Shown one piece after another: positions 33,958-42,569 of a stretch of 64,000 nucleotides of DNA. Below the pieces are notes generated by a model that was not told the DNA's origin, made no database searches, and worked only from the letters and a program-made list of their open reading frames with translations. Position numbers and translations under genes: made by a program. Source of the stretch: Actinomadura sp. NAK00032 (GTDB lineage Bacteria > Actinomycetota > Actinomycetes > Streptosporangiales > Streptosporangiaceae); assembly GCF_013364275.1 (NCBI RefSeq), contig NZ_CP054932.1, positions 7,874,001 through 7,938,000 of the forward strand, read 5' to 3'. Every line of letters starts with the position of its first letter. Position 1 is the stretch's first letter.

Positions 33958-34838
33958 GCCTGATCGGCCTGGACGTGGGCGGCACCTTCATGAAGGCGGC
34001 GCTGACACAAGACTCGGAGATACTCCTCACCGGCTCATGGCCCACCGACCGCGAAGACCCGGTGGGCGGCATTCTCGACTTCGCCGCCCACCTCGCGTCC
34101 CGCGCGGCCGCACTCGGCTCCCCCGCCGAGGCCGCCGGCATCGCCCTGCCCGGCATCGTGGACGAATCCACGGGCACGGCCGTCCATTCCGCGAACCTCG
34201 CCTGGCGCGACGTCCCCATGCTCCACCTGGCCGGCGAACGCCTCGGAATCCCGGTCGCCGTCGGCCACGACGTCCGCACGGGCGGCCTGGCGGAAGCGGT
34301 ACTGGGCGCCGGACGCGACGCCGGCGACTTCGTCTTCATGGCCATAGGCACCGGAATTGCCGCCGCCCTGATCCTGAACGGCACCCCATATCCCGGCACG
34401 GTCGGCTGGAGCGGGGAGATAGGGCACGTGGTCGTCCGCCCGAACGGCGAGGACTGCGCCTGCGGCAACAAAGGCTGCCTGGAGAGATACGCCTCGGCCG
34501 CCGCGATCTCCCGCCGCCACGGCGCCTCCGTCCCCGCAGAGGAAGTGATAGCCCGCGCCGAGCAGAACGACGAGAAGGCCGCCGAGGTCTGGTCCGAAGC
34601 ACTCGACTGCCTAGCCGACGGCCTGGCCGCCACGACGCTCCTCCTGGACCCGTCCCTACTCGTCATCGGCGGCGGCCTGGCCAAAGCCGGCGACTCGCTC
34701 CTGGCCCCGTTGACCACCCGGCTCGCGGACCGCCTGACCTTCCGCGAAGCACCCCGCCTGACATTGTCCGAGTTGGACGACCAGGCAGCCGTAAAAGGCG
34801 CAACGATCCTCGCCGCCCGCCTCCTGACACCTCACTAG
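33954..34838 (+). CDS. ROK-family sugar kinase
   Basis: A 294-aa ROK protein without an N-terminal HTH, so a kinase rather than a repressor. It has the phosphate-binding loop LDVGGTFMKAAL (5-16), GHDVRTGGLAEAVLG (catalytic Asp), GTGIAAALI, GEIGHVVV and the ROK zinc motif CACGNKGCLE. It would phosphorylate the imported sugar, for example GlcNAc or glucose. It is the last gene of the transporter operon and starts by ATGA overlap, giving a stoichiometric import-and-phosphorylate unit. Confidence 0.9.
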   Translation: MSLIGLDVGGTFMKAALTQDSEILLTGSWPTDREDPVGGILDFAAHLASRAAALGSPAEAAGIALPGIVDESTGTAVHSANLAWRDVPMLHLAGERLGIPVAVGHDVRTGGLAEAVLGAGRDAGDFVFMAIGTGIAAALILNGTPYPGTVGWSGEIGHVVVRPNGEDCACGNKGCLERYASAAAISRRHGASVPAEEVIARAEQNDEKAAEVWSEALDCLADGLAATTLLLDPSLLVIGGGLAKAGDSLLAPLTTRLADRLTFREAPRLTLSELDDQAAVKGATILAARLLTPH

Positions 34839-34928
34839 CCGAACGCACCCGTGTCACGCGCCTCCCCGAGCCGGGCCCCCACACCGACCACCAGGAATAG
34901 TCAATACCTGCGGATCGGGTCTTTCGTG

Positions 34929-35330
34929 TCAGTGGAGTTGGCCGGCTTGATGTAGGTGGTCGAAGATGACCTGGTCGACGGGAGATACCTGGTCGCGGTC
35001 GGCGTAGGTGAGCCAGACGAGTTCTGCGATTTCACTGCTGGGGGTCGGCTCACCACGGTGGTCGGCGGTGTAGCAGGTCATCTGCACGGTGACGCCGGCC
35101 GCGTGGCCGTGTGCTTGCGCCCGGAAGGTCCCCACGTGCGTGGCGGTGTCCGGGACGATGGCGATGGCGAGCTCTTCGTCGATTTCTCGGATCAGAGTGT
35201 CAAGGTCGGTTTCGCCTTCTTCGCGCTTGCCGCCGGGGATGTAGTAGACGTCCTTGCCCTGTGAACGGGTACTGAGGATCTTGCCGCTGTCCAGGTGGAT
35301 CCAGGCGATCTTGTCAATGGTCGCGGTCAT
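34929..35330 (-). CDS. Nudix hydrolase
   Basis: A 133-aa single-domain Nudix protein. The box reads GKREEGETDLDTLIREIDEELAI, fitting GX5EX7REUXEEXGU with Ala in place of the last Gly. It would cleave a nucleoside diphosphate linked to another moiety; substrate not predictable. ATG 35330 has GGAGGGG eight bases upstream. It borders a transposase remnant on its upstream side. Confidence 0.88.
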   Translation of the reverse strand: MTATIDKIAWIHLDSGKILSTRSQGKDVYYIPGGKREEGETDLDTLIREIDEELAIAIVPDTATHVGTFRAQAHGHAAGVTVQMTCYTADHRGEPTPSSEIAELVWLTYADRDQVSPVDQVIFDHLHQAGQLH

Positions 35331-35357
35331 CGTTAAGCCCCTCCGAAGGAAGATGAA

Positions 35358-35690
35358 TCAGGCTGCTTGATCGTCGGGCCGGTTCAACGGCTCGCCGCTG
35401 GTAAACGTTGCGCCGGCGTGGACGAGGACGGCCACGTGGGATACATTCGCCCCCCGGCCAACGGGTCTGGTCGGATGCGATGAGCCTGAACGCCATGGCC
35501 AGGCCAACGGCCCACGAACCCGGCCCCTCGGTAACCTCGGTGGCCTTGCGGCACCACCGGTCGGCAAGATCGCCGAGAAGAACCGCCGCCCTTCACCCAT
35601 GACCTCGTCGATGCGCTTCGGCCCGGCATCCGGCGGGCGCCCTCCCAGACGATCTCGTCGACCAACGGTGCCGAACCCAAGCCTCCCACC
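35358..35690 (-). pseudogene. IS256/Mutator-type transposase remnant
   Basis: Minus-strand fragments of one transposase lie in order but in different frames. An N-terminal piece reads PLVDEIVWEGARRM near 35640-35670. After a large internal loss come RWCRKATEVTEGPGSWAVGLAMAF and MAFRLIASDQTRW, then VSHVAVLVHAGATFTSGEPLNRPDDQ before a stop at 35358. These match, from memory, the N- and C-terminal ends of actinobacterial IS256-family transposases. I saw no clear terminal inverted repeats. It is non-functional. Confidence 0.55.
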
Positions 35691-36585
35691 TCAGAACGGC
35701 GGCTGTCGCAGGGTCTGGAACTACGGTGAGCGATGGGTGTGCCTTCCGGACCGCTCCACAGATCCGCCCCAAGCATTGCTCCAACCACACACCACTCCCA
35801 GCAGCTCTGGTGGCTCTAGTAGCTCTGGTCGCTCACTTCCCGACGCCGGAGTAAGAAGGCACCGTGAGCGCGAACGACGACGAGACCGCTGCGAAGAACC
35901 GGCCAGGCACCGCACAGACATTCATGGCCCTACCAGCGCCGGCCAAGGACGCATGGGTCCTGCACCTAGAGTGTGTAATCGACGTCGTCCGAGCCGTCGT
36001 CGAGGTCTCCTCCCCGGCCGGATTCCGCTGCGCAGGCTGATCCCGACCGAACCGCAGGCTCCCGACGTCAACCGACCAGCCGACACCAGACGTCCCGACT
36101 TCGGACTGCAGCCCCTGTCCGTTCCCAACACTCAGGCGAAGTGGGTGCAGGCGGCAGACCAGGTCACATCCGTCAACCACCAAGCGGTTCTCGCCGCCCA
36201 CGCAAGCCCGTGACCTTCCAGACGCCTGACTTGCGATACGCGCACACAGTCCTGAAGGGACCTTCGACGACGCCGCCCGTCGCAGTGCACCTTCGCAAGC
36301 GTCAAGACTGCATCGAGCAGGCCATCGGCGGCCCACCACCAGCACAACCGGCAGCACCAAGCACCCACGGACGGTCGTCCAGCCGCCGTCCCAGATCGCC
36401 CTCTCGGGTCAGCCGAGAAGGCCTACGCCAGACAACCACCCCGTCCGTGGGCCCACAGGGCACCCCCAAGACATCGCCGTCTACCTAACACCGGTCGCCC
36501 CCCACCCGGCTCCCGGCCACACCTCCCGGCTCCCGGCTCCCTGCCCCACTGCCCACATGTGCACAGCCACTCCACAAAGTAATAC
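35691..36585. other. Gene-poor spacer, C/A-rich on the top strand
   Basis: Nearly 900 bp with one weak small frame (35864-36040) and otherwise no gene I can support. Composition is looser than in the flanking operons. It lies between the transposase remnant and the esterase-mca operon, which fits accumulated insertion debris. Confidence 0.5.
35864..36040 (+). CDS. Possible small hypothetical protein
   Basis: A 58-codon frame from GTG 35864, with AAGAAGG four bases upstream. The product starts MSANDDETAAKNRPGTAQTF and contains a hydrophobic stretch (AWVLHLECVIDVVRAVVEV). No family is recognised. It may be a fragment left by the decay of this region. Confidence 0.25.
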   Translation: MSANDDETAAKNRPGTAQTFMALPAPAKDAWVLHLECVIDVVRAVVEVSSPAGFRCAG

Positions 36586-36614
36586 TTGACATAGATTTAG
36601 GTTCGACCTATTTT
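36586..36614 (+). promoter_or_regulatory. Promoter of esterase-mca operon with overlapping palindrome
   Basis: A consensus TTGACA (36586-36591), a 17-bp spacer and TATTTT (36609-36614). The palindrome TAGGTTCGACCTA (36598-36610) overlaps the spacer and the first bases of the -10 box and may be an operator. The predicted transcript would begin at or next to ATG 36622, so the mRNA may be leaderless. Confidence 0.65.
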
Positions 36615-36621
36615 TTGCCTC

Positions 36622-37518
36622 ATGCCAGCAGTGAAGAGGAGGACACACTTGGAGATCCAGTGCAGCGTCGCGGAGGTCGCGGACATCCGTCAGCGATTGC
36701 GGCTGCTAACGGACGGGACGCCGGAGCCGCCCGCAGACGCCGACCTGACGCCCGCGCTCCCCGGAACCGGCGGGGTGCCGGGGCAGTGGATGAACGCCTC
36801 AACCCGAACGGCCACGGAGGCGGGAGTCACGCTCTACCTGCACGGCGGCGGCTTCGCCCACACCGATCCTCGGGCGGAACGAGCGCTCGCCTACCAGTTG
36901 TCCAGCACAACACAACGTCCAGTGTTCGGCGTGGACTACCGGCTCGTCCCAGAACACCCCTACCCCGCTGCACTGGACGACGTGACCACCGTCTATCAGA
37001 GCCTGATCGACCAGGGCGTGCCCACCTCGCGGATCGCGCTGTTCGGCGAGTCGGCCGGCGCCACTCTCGTCCTATCCGCCCTACTAACTCTCAAGGAGAC
37101 CAGAGCCCCACTACCCGCGACGGCGGTCGTGGTCTCGCCGCTCACCGACCTCACACTGTCCAGTCCGTCGTTGACCGCCAACGACGGCTGGGACCTCATC
37201 AGCAAAGCGGTGCTGGAGCAGGTCTGCGCGAACTACCTAGCCGGAGCGCGCCCGGACCTGGCGCCGGCGTCACCCCTCCACGGCGACCTGGCGGGCCTAC
37301 CCGATCTGCTGGTGGTAGCGGGCGCAGCGGAGATCCTCGTCGATGACGCCCGCCGACTGGCCGCGGCGGCCACCGCAGTTGGAACAACCGTCGATCTCGA
37401 CGTCTACGAAGGCATGCCGCACGTCTTCCACCTGGCGATGCTGTCCGGCACCCCGACGTCCACCACGACCACGTTCCTCCGCCGCCTGGCGGACTGGACG
37501 GAAAGGAGGTGCGCGTGA
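36622..37518 (+). CDS. Alpha/beta hydrolase, hormone-sensitive lipase-like esterase
   Basis: A 298-aa family IV esterase. The oxyanion motif is LYLHGGGFAH, the nucleophile is in FGESAGAT, the Asp in AEILVDDARR and the His in MPHVFH. ATG 36622 lies seven bases after the -10 box and has no Shine-Dalgarno, consistent with leaderless initiation. TTG 36649, in frame and six bases after GAGGAGG, is a serious alternative (289 aa). Its stop overlaps the GTG start of mca. Codon use is less GC-biased than in the hopanoid operon. Confidence 0.87.
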   Translation: MPAVKRRTHLEIQCSVAEVADIRQRLRLLTDGTPEPPADADLTPALPGTGGVPGQWMNASTRTATEAGVTLYLHGGGFAHTDPRAERALAYQLSSTTQRPVFGVDYRLVPEHPYPAALDDVTTVYQSLIDQGVPTSRIALFGESAGATLVLSALLTLKETRAPLPATAVVVSPLTDLTLSSPSLTANDGWDLISKAVLEQVCANYLAGARPDLAPASPLHGDLAGLPDLLVVAGAAEILVDDARRLAAAATAVGTTVDLDVYEGMPHVFHLAMLSGTPTSTTTTFLRRLADWTERRCA

Positions 37519-38396
37519 ACCTGCGCGCCACCCGAGAACGGCCATTGCGCCTGATGAGCGTGCACGCCCATCCCGACGACGAGTCGAGCAAGGGCGCAGC
37601 GACGCTGGCCAAGTACGCCGCCGAAGGAGCAGACGTACTGGTGGTCACCTGCACCGGTGGCGAGCGCGGCGACGTGCTCAACCCCGCCATGGACCGCACC
37701 GACGTGCGCGACAACCTCACCAGGATCCGGCGCGCCGAGATGGCTGCCGCTCGCGAAATCCTCGGCGTCCGCCAGCAGTTCCTGGGCTTCGTCGACTCCG
37801 GCCTGCCCGCCGCCGACGAGTCGCTACCGGACGGCTGCTTCGCCGCCGCGCCACTGGAAGAGGCGACCGAAGCCCTCGTGGCGGTGATCCGCCGTTTCCG
37901 GCCGCACGTGCTGATCACCTACGACGAGACCGGCGGCTACCCGCACCCCGATCACATCAGAACCCATGAGGTGACCGTCGTGGCCTTCCAGGCAGCCGGC
38001 ATCCCCGGCAGATTCCCCGGGACAGGACGGCCGTGGCAGCCGCTCAAGCTCTACTACCACGGCGCCCTATCGAAGGCATGGTTCCAGGCATTGCACGACG
38101 GTATGACGGCACGCGGAATCCCGTCCGGCATGGAGGACGTCCTAGCCGAGTTCGGCGACAGTGCGCCCGCACCGGCATTCACCACCCGAGTGCCCTGCGC
38201 TGAATACTTCCCGGCCCGAGACCGGGCGCTGCTGGCACACGCCACGCAGATCGACCCGAACGCCGGATTCATGCTCCACGACCGCGATACCGAACGCGAT
38301 GTATGGCCTACCGAGGACTACCACCTGGCACGATCCCACATAGAGGTCTCCTTGCCGGAGGACGACCTCTTCGCCGGGATACGTCCGAGCCGATGA
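37515..38396 (+). CDS. mca: Mycothiol S-conjugate amidase Mca
   Basis: A 293-aa LmbE/PIG-L family zinc amidase, closely matching Mca: LRLMSVHAHPDDESSKGAA (zinc ligands His19, Asp22), VVTCTGGERGDVLNPAMD, YDETGGYPHPDHIRTH (third ligand) and LKLYYHGALSKAW. Mca cleaves mycothiol conjugates to release mercapturic acids. GTG 37515 has AGGAGG five bases upstream and overlaps the esterase stop (GTGA). Most actinomycetes have one housekeeping mca; this copy, coupled to an esterase and in a decayed region, may be a second, specialised copy (inference). Confidence 0.92.
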   Translation: MNLRATRERPLRLMSVHAHPDDESSKGAATLAKYAAEGADVLVVTCTGGERGDVLNPAMDRTDVRDNLTRIRRAEMAAAREILGVRQQFLGFVDSGLPAADESLPDGCFAAAPLEEATEALVAVIRRFRPHVLITYDETGGYPHPDHIRTHEVTVVAFQAAGIPGRFPGTGRPWQPLKLYYHGALSKAWFQALHDGMTARGIPSGMEDVLAEFGDSAPAPAFTTRVPCAEYFPARDRALLAHATQIDPNAGFMLHDRDTERDVWPTEDYHLARSHIEVSLPEDDLFAGIRPSR

Positions 38397-38585
38397 AGCA
38401 GACTCAGCCTCCACAGGCCGCCCCGCCCCTTATCAGTACGGCTTTCGAGCGCTGAAGACAGACCGGAGCTTCTCACCGAGAGCGCGTCTGTCCAGCGGCT
38501 TCAAGATGATGGTGTCACTCGCGTCCACAATGACATTGGGACAGCCGCCATTGCGGCTGGACGCCCGACGACACACTCAGCGTGG

Positions 38586-39095
38586 TCACCTTCTTGCCGG
38601 TACGCGCCGCGCCTCCCGCACGATCACCCCGTAGCGGGATCTATAGAACGGGAACCGCTTCGGCTTTCCCACATTTTTGAAGTAGCGCCTCACCGCACCC
38701 GACCGGCGGCTGGGATGGCCATGGTAGATGCATGCGATGAGTTGCCATCCATCCGGAATCTGCCCCGAAGGTATCCGCATATCACCGGGCACCGTGGACA
38801 GACCCTTGCCGTCCATCGCATACTCCAGTTCCTCGGGATCTCTCTACACCGACCATTCGGACGTAATGCGGGCCCAGCCGGGCAGAGGGATCACTGGACG
38901 TCCGCCACGGCTTCAGGTCCTTTCACCGACAGGCCGCTTCGTTGACGTGCACGTCCGGGGGCCAGGACCGCTCAGTGGACCAACTCGGCGGCCCGACGGC
39001 GCCGCGGCTTGCGTCGCCCGTTCATCCGCCACCTCGCCGGAACACGCCACCGACGCCAACATGACCGCGCAGGTAGGTAAAAGCAACCACGCCAC
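38586..39095 (-). pseudogene. Lipoprotein pseudogene with two nonsense codons
   Basis: From GTG 39095 (AAAGGTG upstream) the frame encodes a convincing lipoprotein signal (MAWLLLPTCAVMLASVACSG). It stops at TGA 38915-38913, continues in the same frame through GWARITSEWSV, meets TAG at 38846-38844 and goes on through RDPEELEYAMDGKG to 38586. Read through, it is one protein of about 170 residues. A further downstream stretch in another frame (DTIILKPLDRRALGEKLRSVF near 38450-38540) looks like its true C-terminus, implying a frameshift too. The family is unrecognised. Confidence 0.5.
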
Positions 39096-39512
39096 CTTTC
39101 TCGCAAAAGCCGACCTGCTGAGAATTCACCTTCATCCTGAGGGAGACCACTGGCTACCCCCGAACCGCACCGACCCACTCCAGCAGTCCCCGAACCTCAC
39201 TTGCCCTGCCAGCGACCAGCCCTCGCACGCGATACCCCAAGCCCGACCGCCCCCTGCCGCAGAGCGCCACCGAACCCCGCACCAACAAACCCCAGCAACG
39301 AAAGCTGCACCCGCCAAAGCCTCCGACTTCAAGATGAATACCAGCCAACTCCATCAACTCCGACAAACATGCACCTTCTCGCCATCACACAGAATCACCT
39401 CGACCCTGACAAATGACGCCCAAGGCGACCCCCTGCTCGCGAACTGAAAATGCGGGGTGCAACTTTGAGGACATGGGAGATATGTCCGCTCGACTTCCTG
39501 TACCATTAGAAC
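39096..39512. other. C/A-rich spacer upstream of 13E12-type gene
   Basis: No gene is supported. The top strand from 39150 to 39420 is strongly C/A-rich, much like 13920-14390. TACCAT (39501-39506) six bases before the next ATG could be a -10 box for a leaderless start. Confidence 0.5.
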
Positions 39513-40760
39513 ATGCATTCGATGGCGATCAATCTGGATGGCGCGTCCACCGAAGAACTGGTGGATGCTCTGTCAAAGATCGCCGCCGAACTCGCCGCCC
39601 GACCGGCCCCAGACTCTCCGACGGCCTGCGTGGATCTCGTCGAGACTCTCGCCGCCGCAGGTGATCTGCAGGAGGCCGCCCTGGCCGGGTTCATCACGGT
39701 GGTGGACGGTGCGCGGGAGGTGCAGCGGTGGGGTTTCCCCTCCACCCGTTCCTGGTTGCGGTCCCGCCTCGGTATGCGTGAAGCCCGCGCCAAGGAGCGC
39801 CTTACCCTGGCTCGCCAGCGCCACCGCCTGCCGGAGGTGGCCGGGCGGTGGGCTTCTGGTGAGCTGTCGGCCGGGTACGCCGCCACCATCGCCGACGCAG
39901 TCACCCGCCTCGACGACCACGACTGCGGCCGGGCCGAGACGATCCTGCTGGGCATGGTCGACCAGGGCTTCTCCGCCGGGAAGATCGCCGGCTTCGGAAA
40001 GCGGATCGGTGAGGTCATCGCCGAACGCGACGGCACCGAGCAGGCCCCCGAAGACGTGACGCGCGGGTATGAGCGGTCGTGGATCGACTCGACCCGCTCC
40101 CTGGACGGCGGCCGCTACATCAAGGGCTGGCTCAACGCCGAAGACGCCGCGATCTTCGACGGCACCCTCGCGCCCTTGGCCAAGCCCGCCGGAACCGACG
40201 ACCACCGCGACCTGTCCGAACGCACCGCAGCGGCCCTGACCTCGGTGCTGTCGGGCGGGCACAAGGCCACCCGCGTCACCGTGATCTGCGACCTGGACAC
40301 CCTCACCGGCGGCACCACCCCGGCGCGGCTGACCGACGGCACCCCCATCCCGGCCGCCCAAGCCCGCCGCATCGCCCTGAACGCCGGAGTCTCACCGCTC
40401 CTCCTGGGACGCGGAAACCTGCCCCTCTACCTGGGCCACCGGGTCCGGTTCGCCACCGCTCCCCAACGCCAAGTCCTGGAAACCCTCTACGCCACCTGCG
40501 CCGTCGCGGGATGCGAAGTGCCCGGGACGCTGTGCGAGGTCGACCACGTCCACGGCTGGGCCCTCGGCCACAGCCCCACCGACATCGACCAACTCACCCT
40601 CACCTGCGGCTGGCACAACCGCTACAAACACACCCACCCCCACCGGCTCCACATCACCAAGGCGCCGGACGGCCGCTACACCTACCGCCTCCACTTACCC
40701 GGAATCAGAACCCTGCCCCAACCCGGCCGCCCACCACCCTGGCTCACTATGGCCGCATGA
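39513..40760 (+). CDS. 13E12-repeat-type protein, DUF222 with HNH endonuclease motif
   Basis: A 415-aa protein. The N-terminal two-thirds is the helical DUF222 region (EELVDALSKIAAELAARP onward; WLRSRLGMREARAKERLTLARQRHRLPEVAGRW). The C-terminal HNH motif is C-AVAG-C, CEVDHVHGWALGHSPTDIDQLTLTCGWHNRYKH. Such genes are abundant and mobile-looking in actinobacteria (REP13E12 in mycobacteria); their role is unproven. ATG 39513 is used; ATG 39522 is an alternative. No flanking terminal repeats were found. Confidence 0.88.
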   Translation: MHSMAINLDGASTEELVDALSKIAAELAARPAPDSPTACVDLVETLAAAGDLQEAALAGFITVVDGAREVQRWGFPSTRSWLRSRLGMREARAKERLTLARQRHRLPEVAGRWASGELSAGYAATIADAVTRLDDHDCGRAETILLGMVDQGFSAGKIAGFGKRIGEVIAERDGTEQAPEDVTRGYERSWIDSTRSLDGGRYIKGWLNAEDAAIFDGTLAPLAKPAGTDDHRDLSERTAAALTSVLSGGHKATRVTVICDLDTLTGGTTPARLTDGTPIPAAQARRIALNAGVSPLLLGRGNLPLYLGHRVRFATAPQRQVLETLYATCAVAGCEVPGTLCEVDHVHGWALGHSPTDIDQLTLTCGWHNRYKHTHPHRLHITKAPDGRYTYRLHLPGIRTLPQPGRPPPWLTMAA

Positions 40761-41396
40761 CCGGCAGGCCCACGCCTGCCATCCCCACCACGGGCATGGA
40801 ACTACCCGTCCCAACCTGGTCACCCACCGCGCTGGCCCACGGCCCGTGCTCCCAGGCCGCACAGCTTGACCCGTACTCGGGCCCCACACGTGCCGGACCG
40901 GTCCGTGCCCAAGGTTGCCACAAGGTGCGGGGCCGGTCCTTGCCCGGGACCGGGGGTGCGCCGGCTTGCACCCGCATCCGGGACTGGTACAAGCACGCAG
41001 TCGGTCCTCACCTGTCCGGGAGCGGTCCATACTCGGCGGTCTGCATCGGGAGCGATTCCTGGCCACGCCCGTTCTTGCCTGGGAGCCGGTTCGCGCTCGG
41101 GCCGGTTCGCGTCGTTGCTGCGGCTCGGGCTCGGGCCAGCTCGCACTCAGGCCAGCTTGCGTCGTTGGTGCGGCTCGGGCTCGGGCCGGCTCGCGCTCAG
41201 GCTGGTTCGCGTCGTTGGTGCGGCTCGGGATGGGGCTTGCTCTTGTGGCACCGTCTGTCGGGGGCGACGCGTTCACGGGAGTCTTGGCTGGTGGCGGGCT
41301 CGTTCTGTGGCGGACGTCGAAGTCACAGGGCGGGTGGCGGCTTGGGCGTGTGGCTCAAGGGGCGGGAGCCTGGGCTCTCGTTGGTTGTTGCGTGCG
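40761..41396. other. G/T-rich gene-free spacer
   Basis: About 640 bp without a credible gene, downstream of the 13E12-type gene. The top strand becomes markedly G/T-rich from about 40880. It includes the 50-bp tandem repeat described separately. Open frames on either strand lack ribosome binding sites. Confidence 0.55.
41085..41232. repeat. 50-bp tandem repeat (about three copies)
   Basis: The core GTCGTTGGTGCGGCTCGGG recurs at 41111, 41161 and 41211, exactly 50 bp apart. Each is followed by CTCGGGCC(A/G)GCTCGC(A/G)CTCAGG or a truncated form, and a partial copy precedes the first. It is non-coding and looks like a minisatellite. Confidence 0.8.
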
Positions 41397-41819
41397 TTAG
41401 TGGGTGGGGTCTGTTGTGGCGGGTTTTGAGGACGGTTGCGGTGAGGCGGCCAGCAGCAGGGTGGCGAAGATGAGGGGGGCGGCCGTCTGGTAGCCGATCC
41501 ATACCTCGCCGCCGGCGCCGCTGCTTCCCAACACGGGTGGAAGGGCGGCGAGTGTTGCCAGCACCCAGCCGGCGTCGTAGGCGACCATGAGGCGGACGTA
41601 AGTACGCGCCGGGCGGTGGCGGAGGTGTTTGAGCTCGATTCCGCCGCAGGTCAGCAGGGCCACTCCTGCGGCGGCCATGAGCCAGGTCGGCACACCCAGC
41701 AGGCGGCCGAGTGGGGCCACGGCGATGACGAAGGCGGCGGCCAGGAGCATCTTGACGGCGCTGTCGGCGATGATCCCGATCCTCTGGCGTGCGTCCGGCG
41801 GTGCTGTGGTCTGGGGCAT
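41397..41819 (-). CDS. Small membrane protein, unknown function
   Basis: A 140-aa protein with four predicted membrane segments (VKMLLAAAFVIAVAPLGRLLG, WLMAAAGVALLTCGGIEL, AYDAGWVLATLAALPPVL, AAPLIFATLLLAA). ATG 41819 follows GGAGGACC. It diverges from a TetR gene and shares a 63-bp promoter region with it, so TetR control is likely. No family name is recognised. Confidence 0.75.
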   Translation of the reverse strand: MPQTTAPPDARQRIGIIADSAVKMLLAAAFVIAVAPLGRLLGVPTWLMAAAGVALLTCGGIELKHLRHRPARTYVRLMVAYDAGWVLATLAALPPVLGSSGAGGEVWIGYQTAAPLIFATLLLAASPQPSSKPATTDPTH

Positions 41820-41847
41820 GAGAGGTCCTCCCGAGCTCGTCCACGAC

Positions 41848-41883
41848 TTGTTCCGTAACCAAATTATCGCAATAATACGATTA
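41848..41883 (+). promoter_or_regulatory. TetR promoter with overlapping palindromes, leaderless start
   Basis: TTGTTC (41848-41853), 17 bp, AATAAT (41871-41876); ATG 41883 is at the predicted transcription start. Two overlapping palindromes lie over the -10 box and start: ATTAT-CGCA-ATAAT (41863-41876) and TAAT-ACG-ATTA (41873-41883). They are good candidates for the TetR operator controlling both divergent genes. Confidence 0.6.
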
Positions 41884-42512
41884 TGCGTATGACGAGAGCG
41901 GAGGCCAAGGAGCGCAACCGCCGTGCCTTGCTCGATGCGGCGTTCGAGGTCGTCGCCCGGGACGGGTACCGGGCCAAGCTCGACGAGATCGCCGAGCGGG
42001 CCGGTCTGACCACCGGCGCCGTCTACTCCCTGTTCGGCAGCAAGAACGGTCTGGTGCTCGCTCTCGTCACGGACTACCTGCGGCCGCACTACGAGGAGAT
42101 CCAGCAGGCGGTCCCGGCCGGGCTGGAGTTCCTTGACGCGGTCGAGGTCTTCGCCCGGTACTACCGGCGCAGCTTCGACGCGCCGGACGCGCTGTCCGTC
42201 CTGTCGCTCCAGATCACCCTGCTGGACATGGCCTTGCACGACCGGGAGCTGGCGGTGCAGCTCGCCGCGTCCATCCGGCGGCAGGAGGAGCAGCTGATCG
42301 CGGTGTTCACCGGGCGGCCGCACGAAGGAGGAATCGTCACGTCCGGCCAGGCGGAGCGACTGGTCACGGCGCTGCGAGCGCTGTTCGTCGGCCTCAACCA
42401 GGGGGTCATCCTCGGCCTCGCCCCCGGCGCGGACGAGCAGTTCTTCGTCGACGCCGCTCGGGCGCTCGCCACTGGGATGCCCCTTGTCGAGCACGACGCG
42501 GGCCCGTCCTGA
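41883..42512 (+). CDS. TetR-family transcriptional regulator
   Basis: A 209-aa regulator with a standard N-terminal HTH (RRALLDAAFEVVARDGYRAKLDEIAERAGLTTGAVYSLFGSKNGLVLAL) and a helical ligand-binding domain. ATG 41883 is used; ATG 41889 is in frame. It diverges from the four-helix membrane protein gene. The alpha/beta hydrolase 57 bp downstream may be co-transcribed. Ligand unknown. Confidence 0.9.
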   Translation: MRMTRAEAKERNRRALLDAAFEVVARDGYRAKLDEIAERAGLTTGAVYSLFGSKNGLVLALVTDYLRPHYEEIQQAVPAGLEFLDAVEVFARYYRRSFDAPDALSVLSLQITLLDMALHDRELAVQLAASIRRQEEQLIAVFTGRPHEGGIVTSGQAERLVTALRALFVGLNQGVILGLAPGADEQFFVDAARALATGMPLVEHDAGPS

Positions 42513-42569
42513 CGGGCGCTGCCCGGAAAACGCGATGCGTGGGCGGGGTGAGGGCGTCAGAATCGGGAC

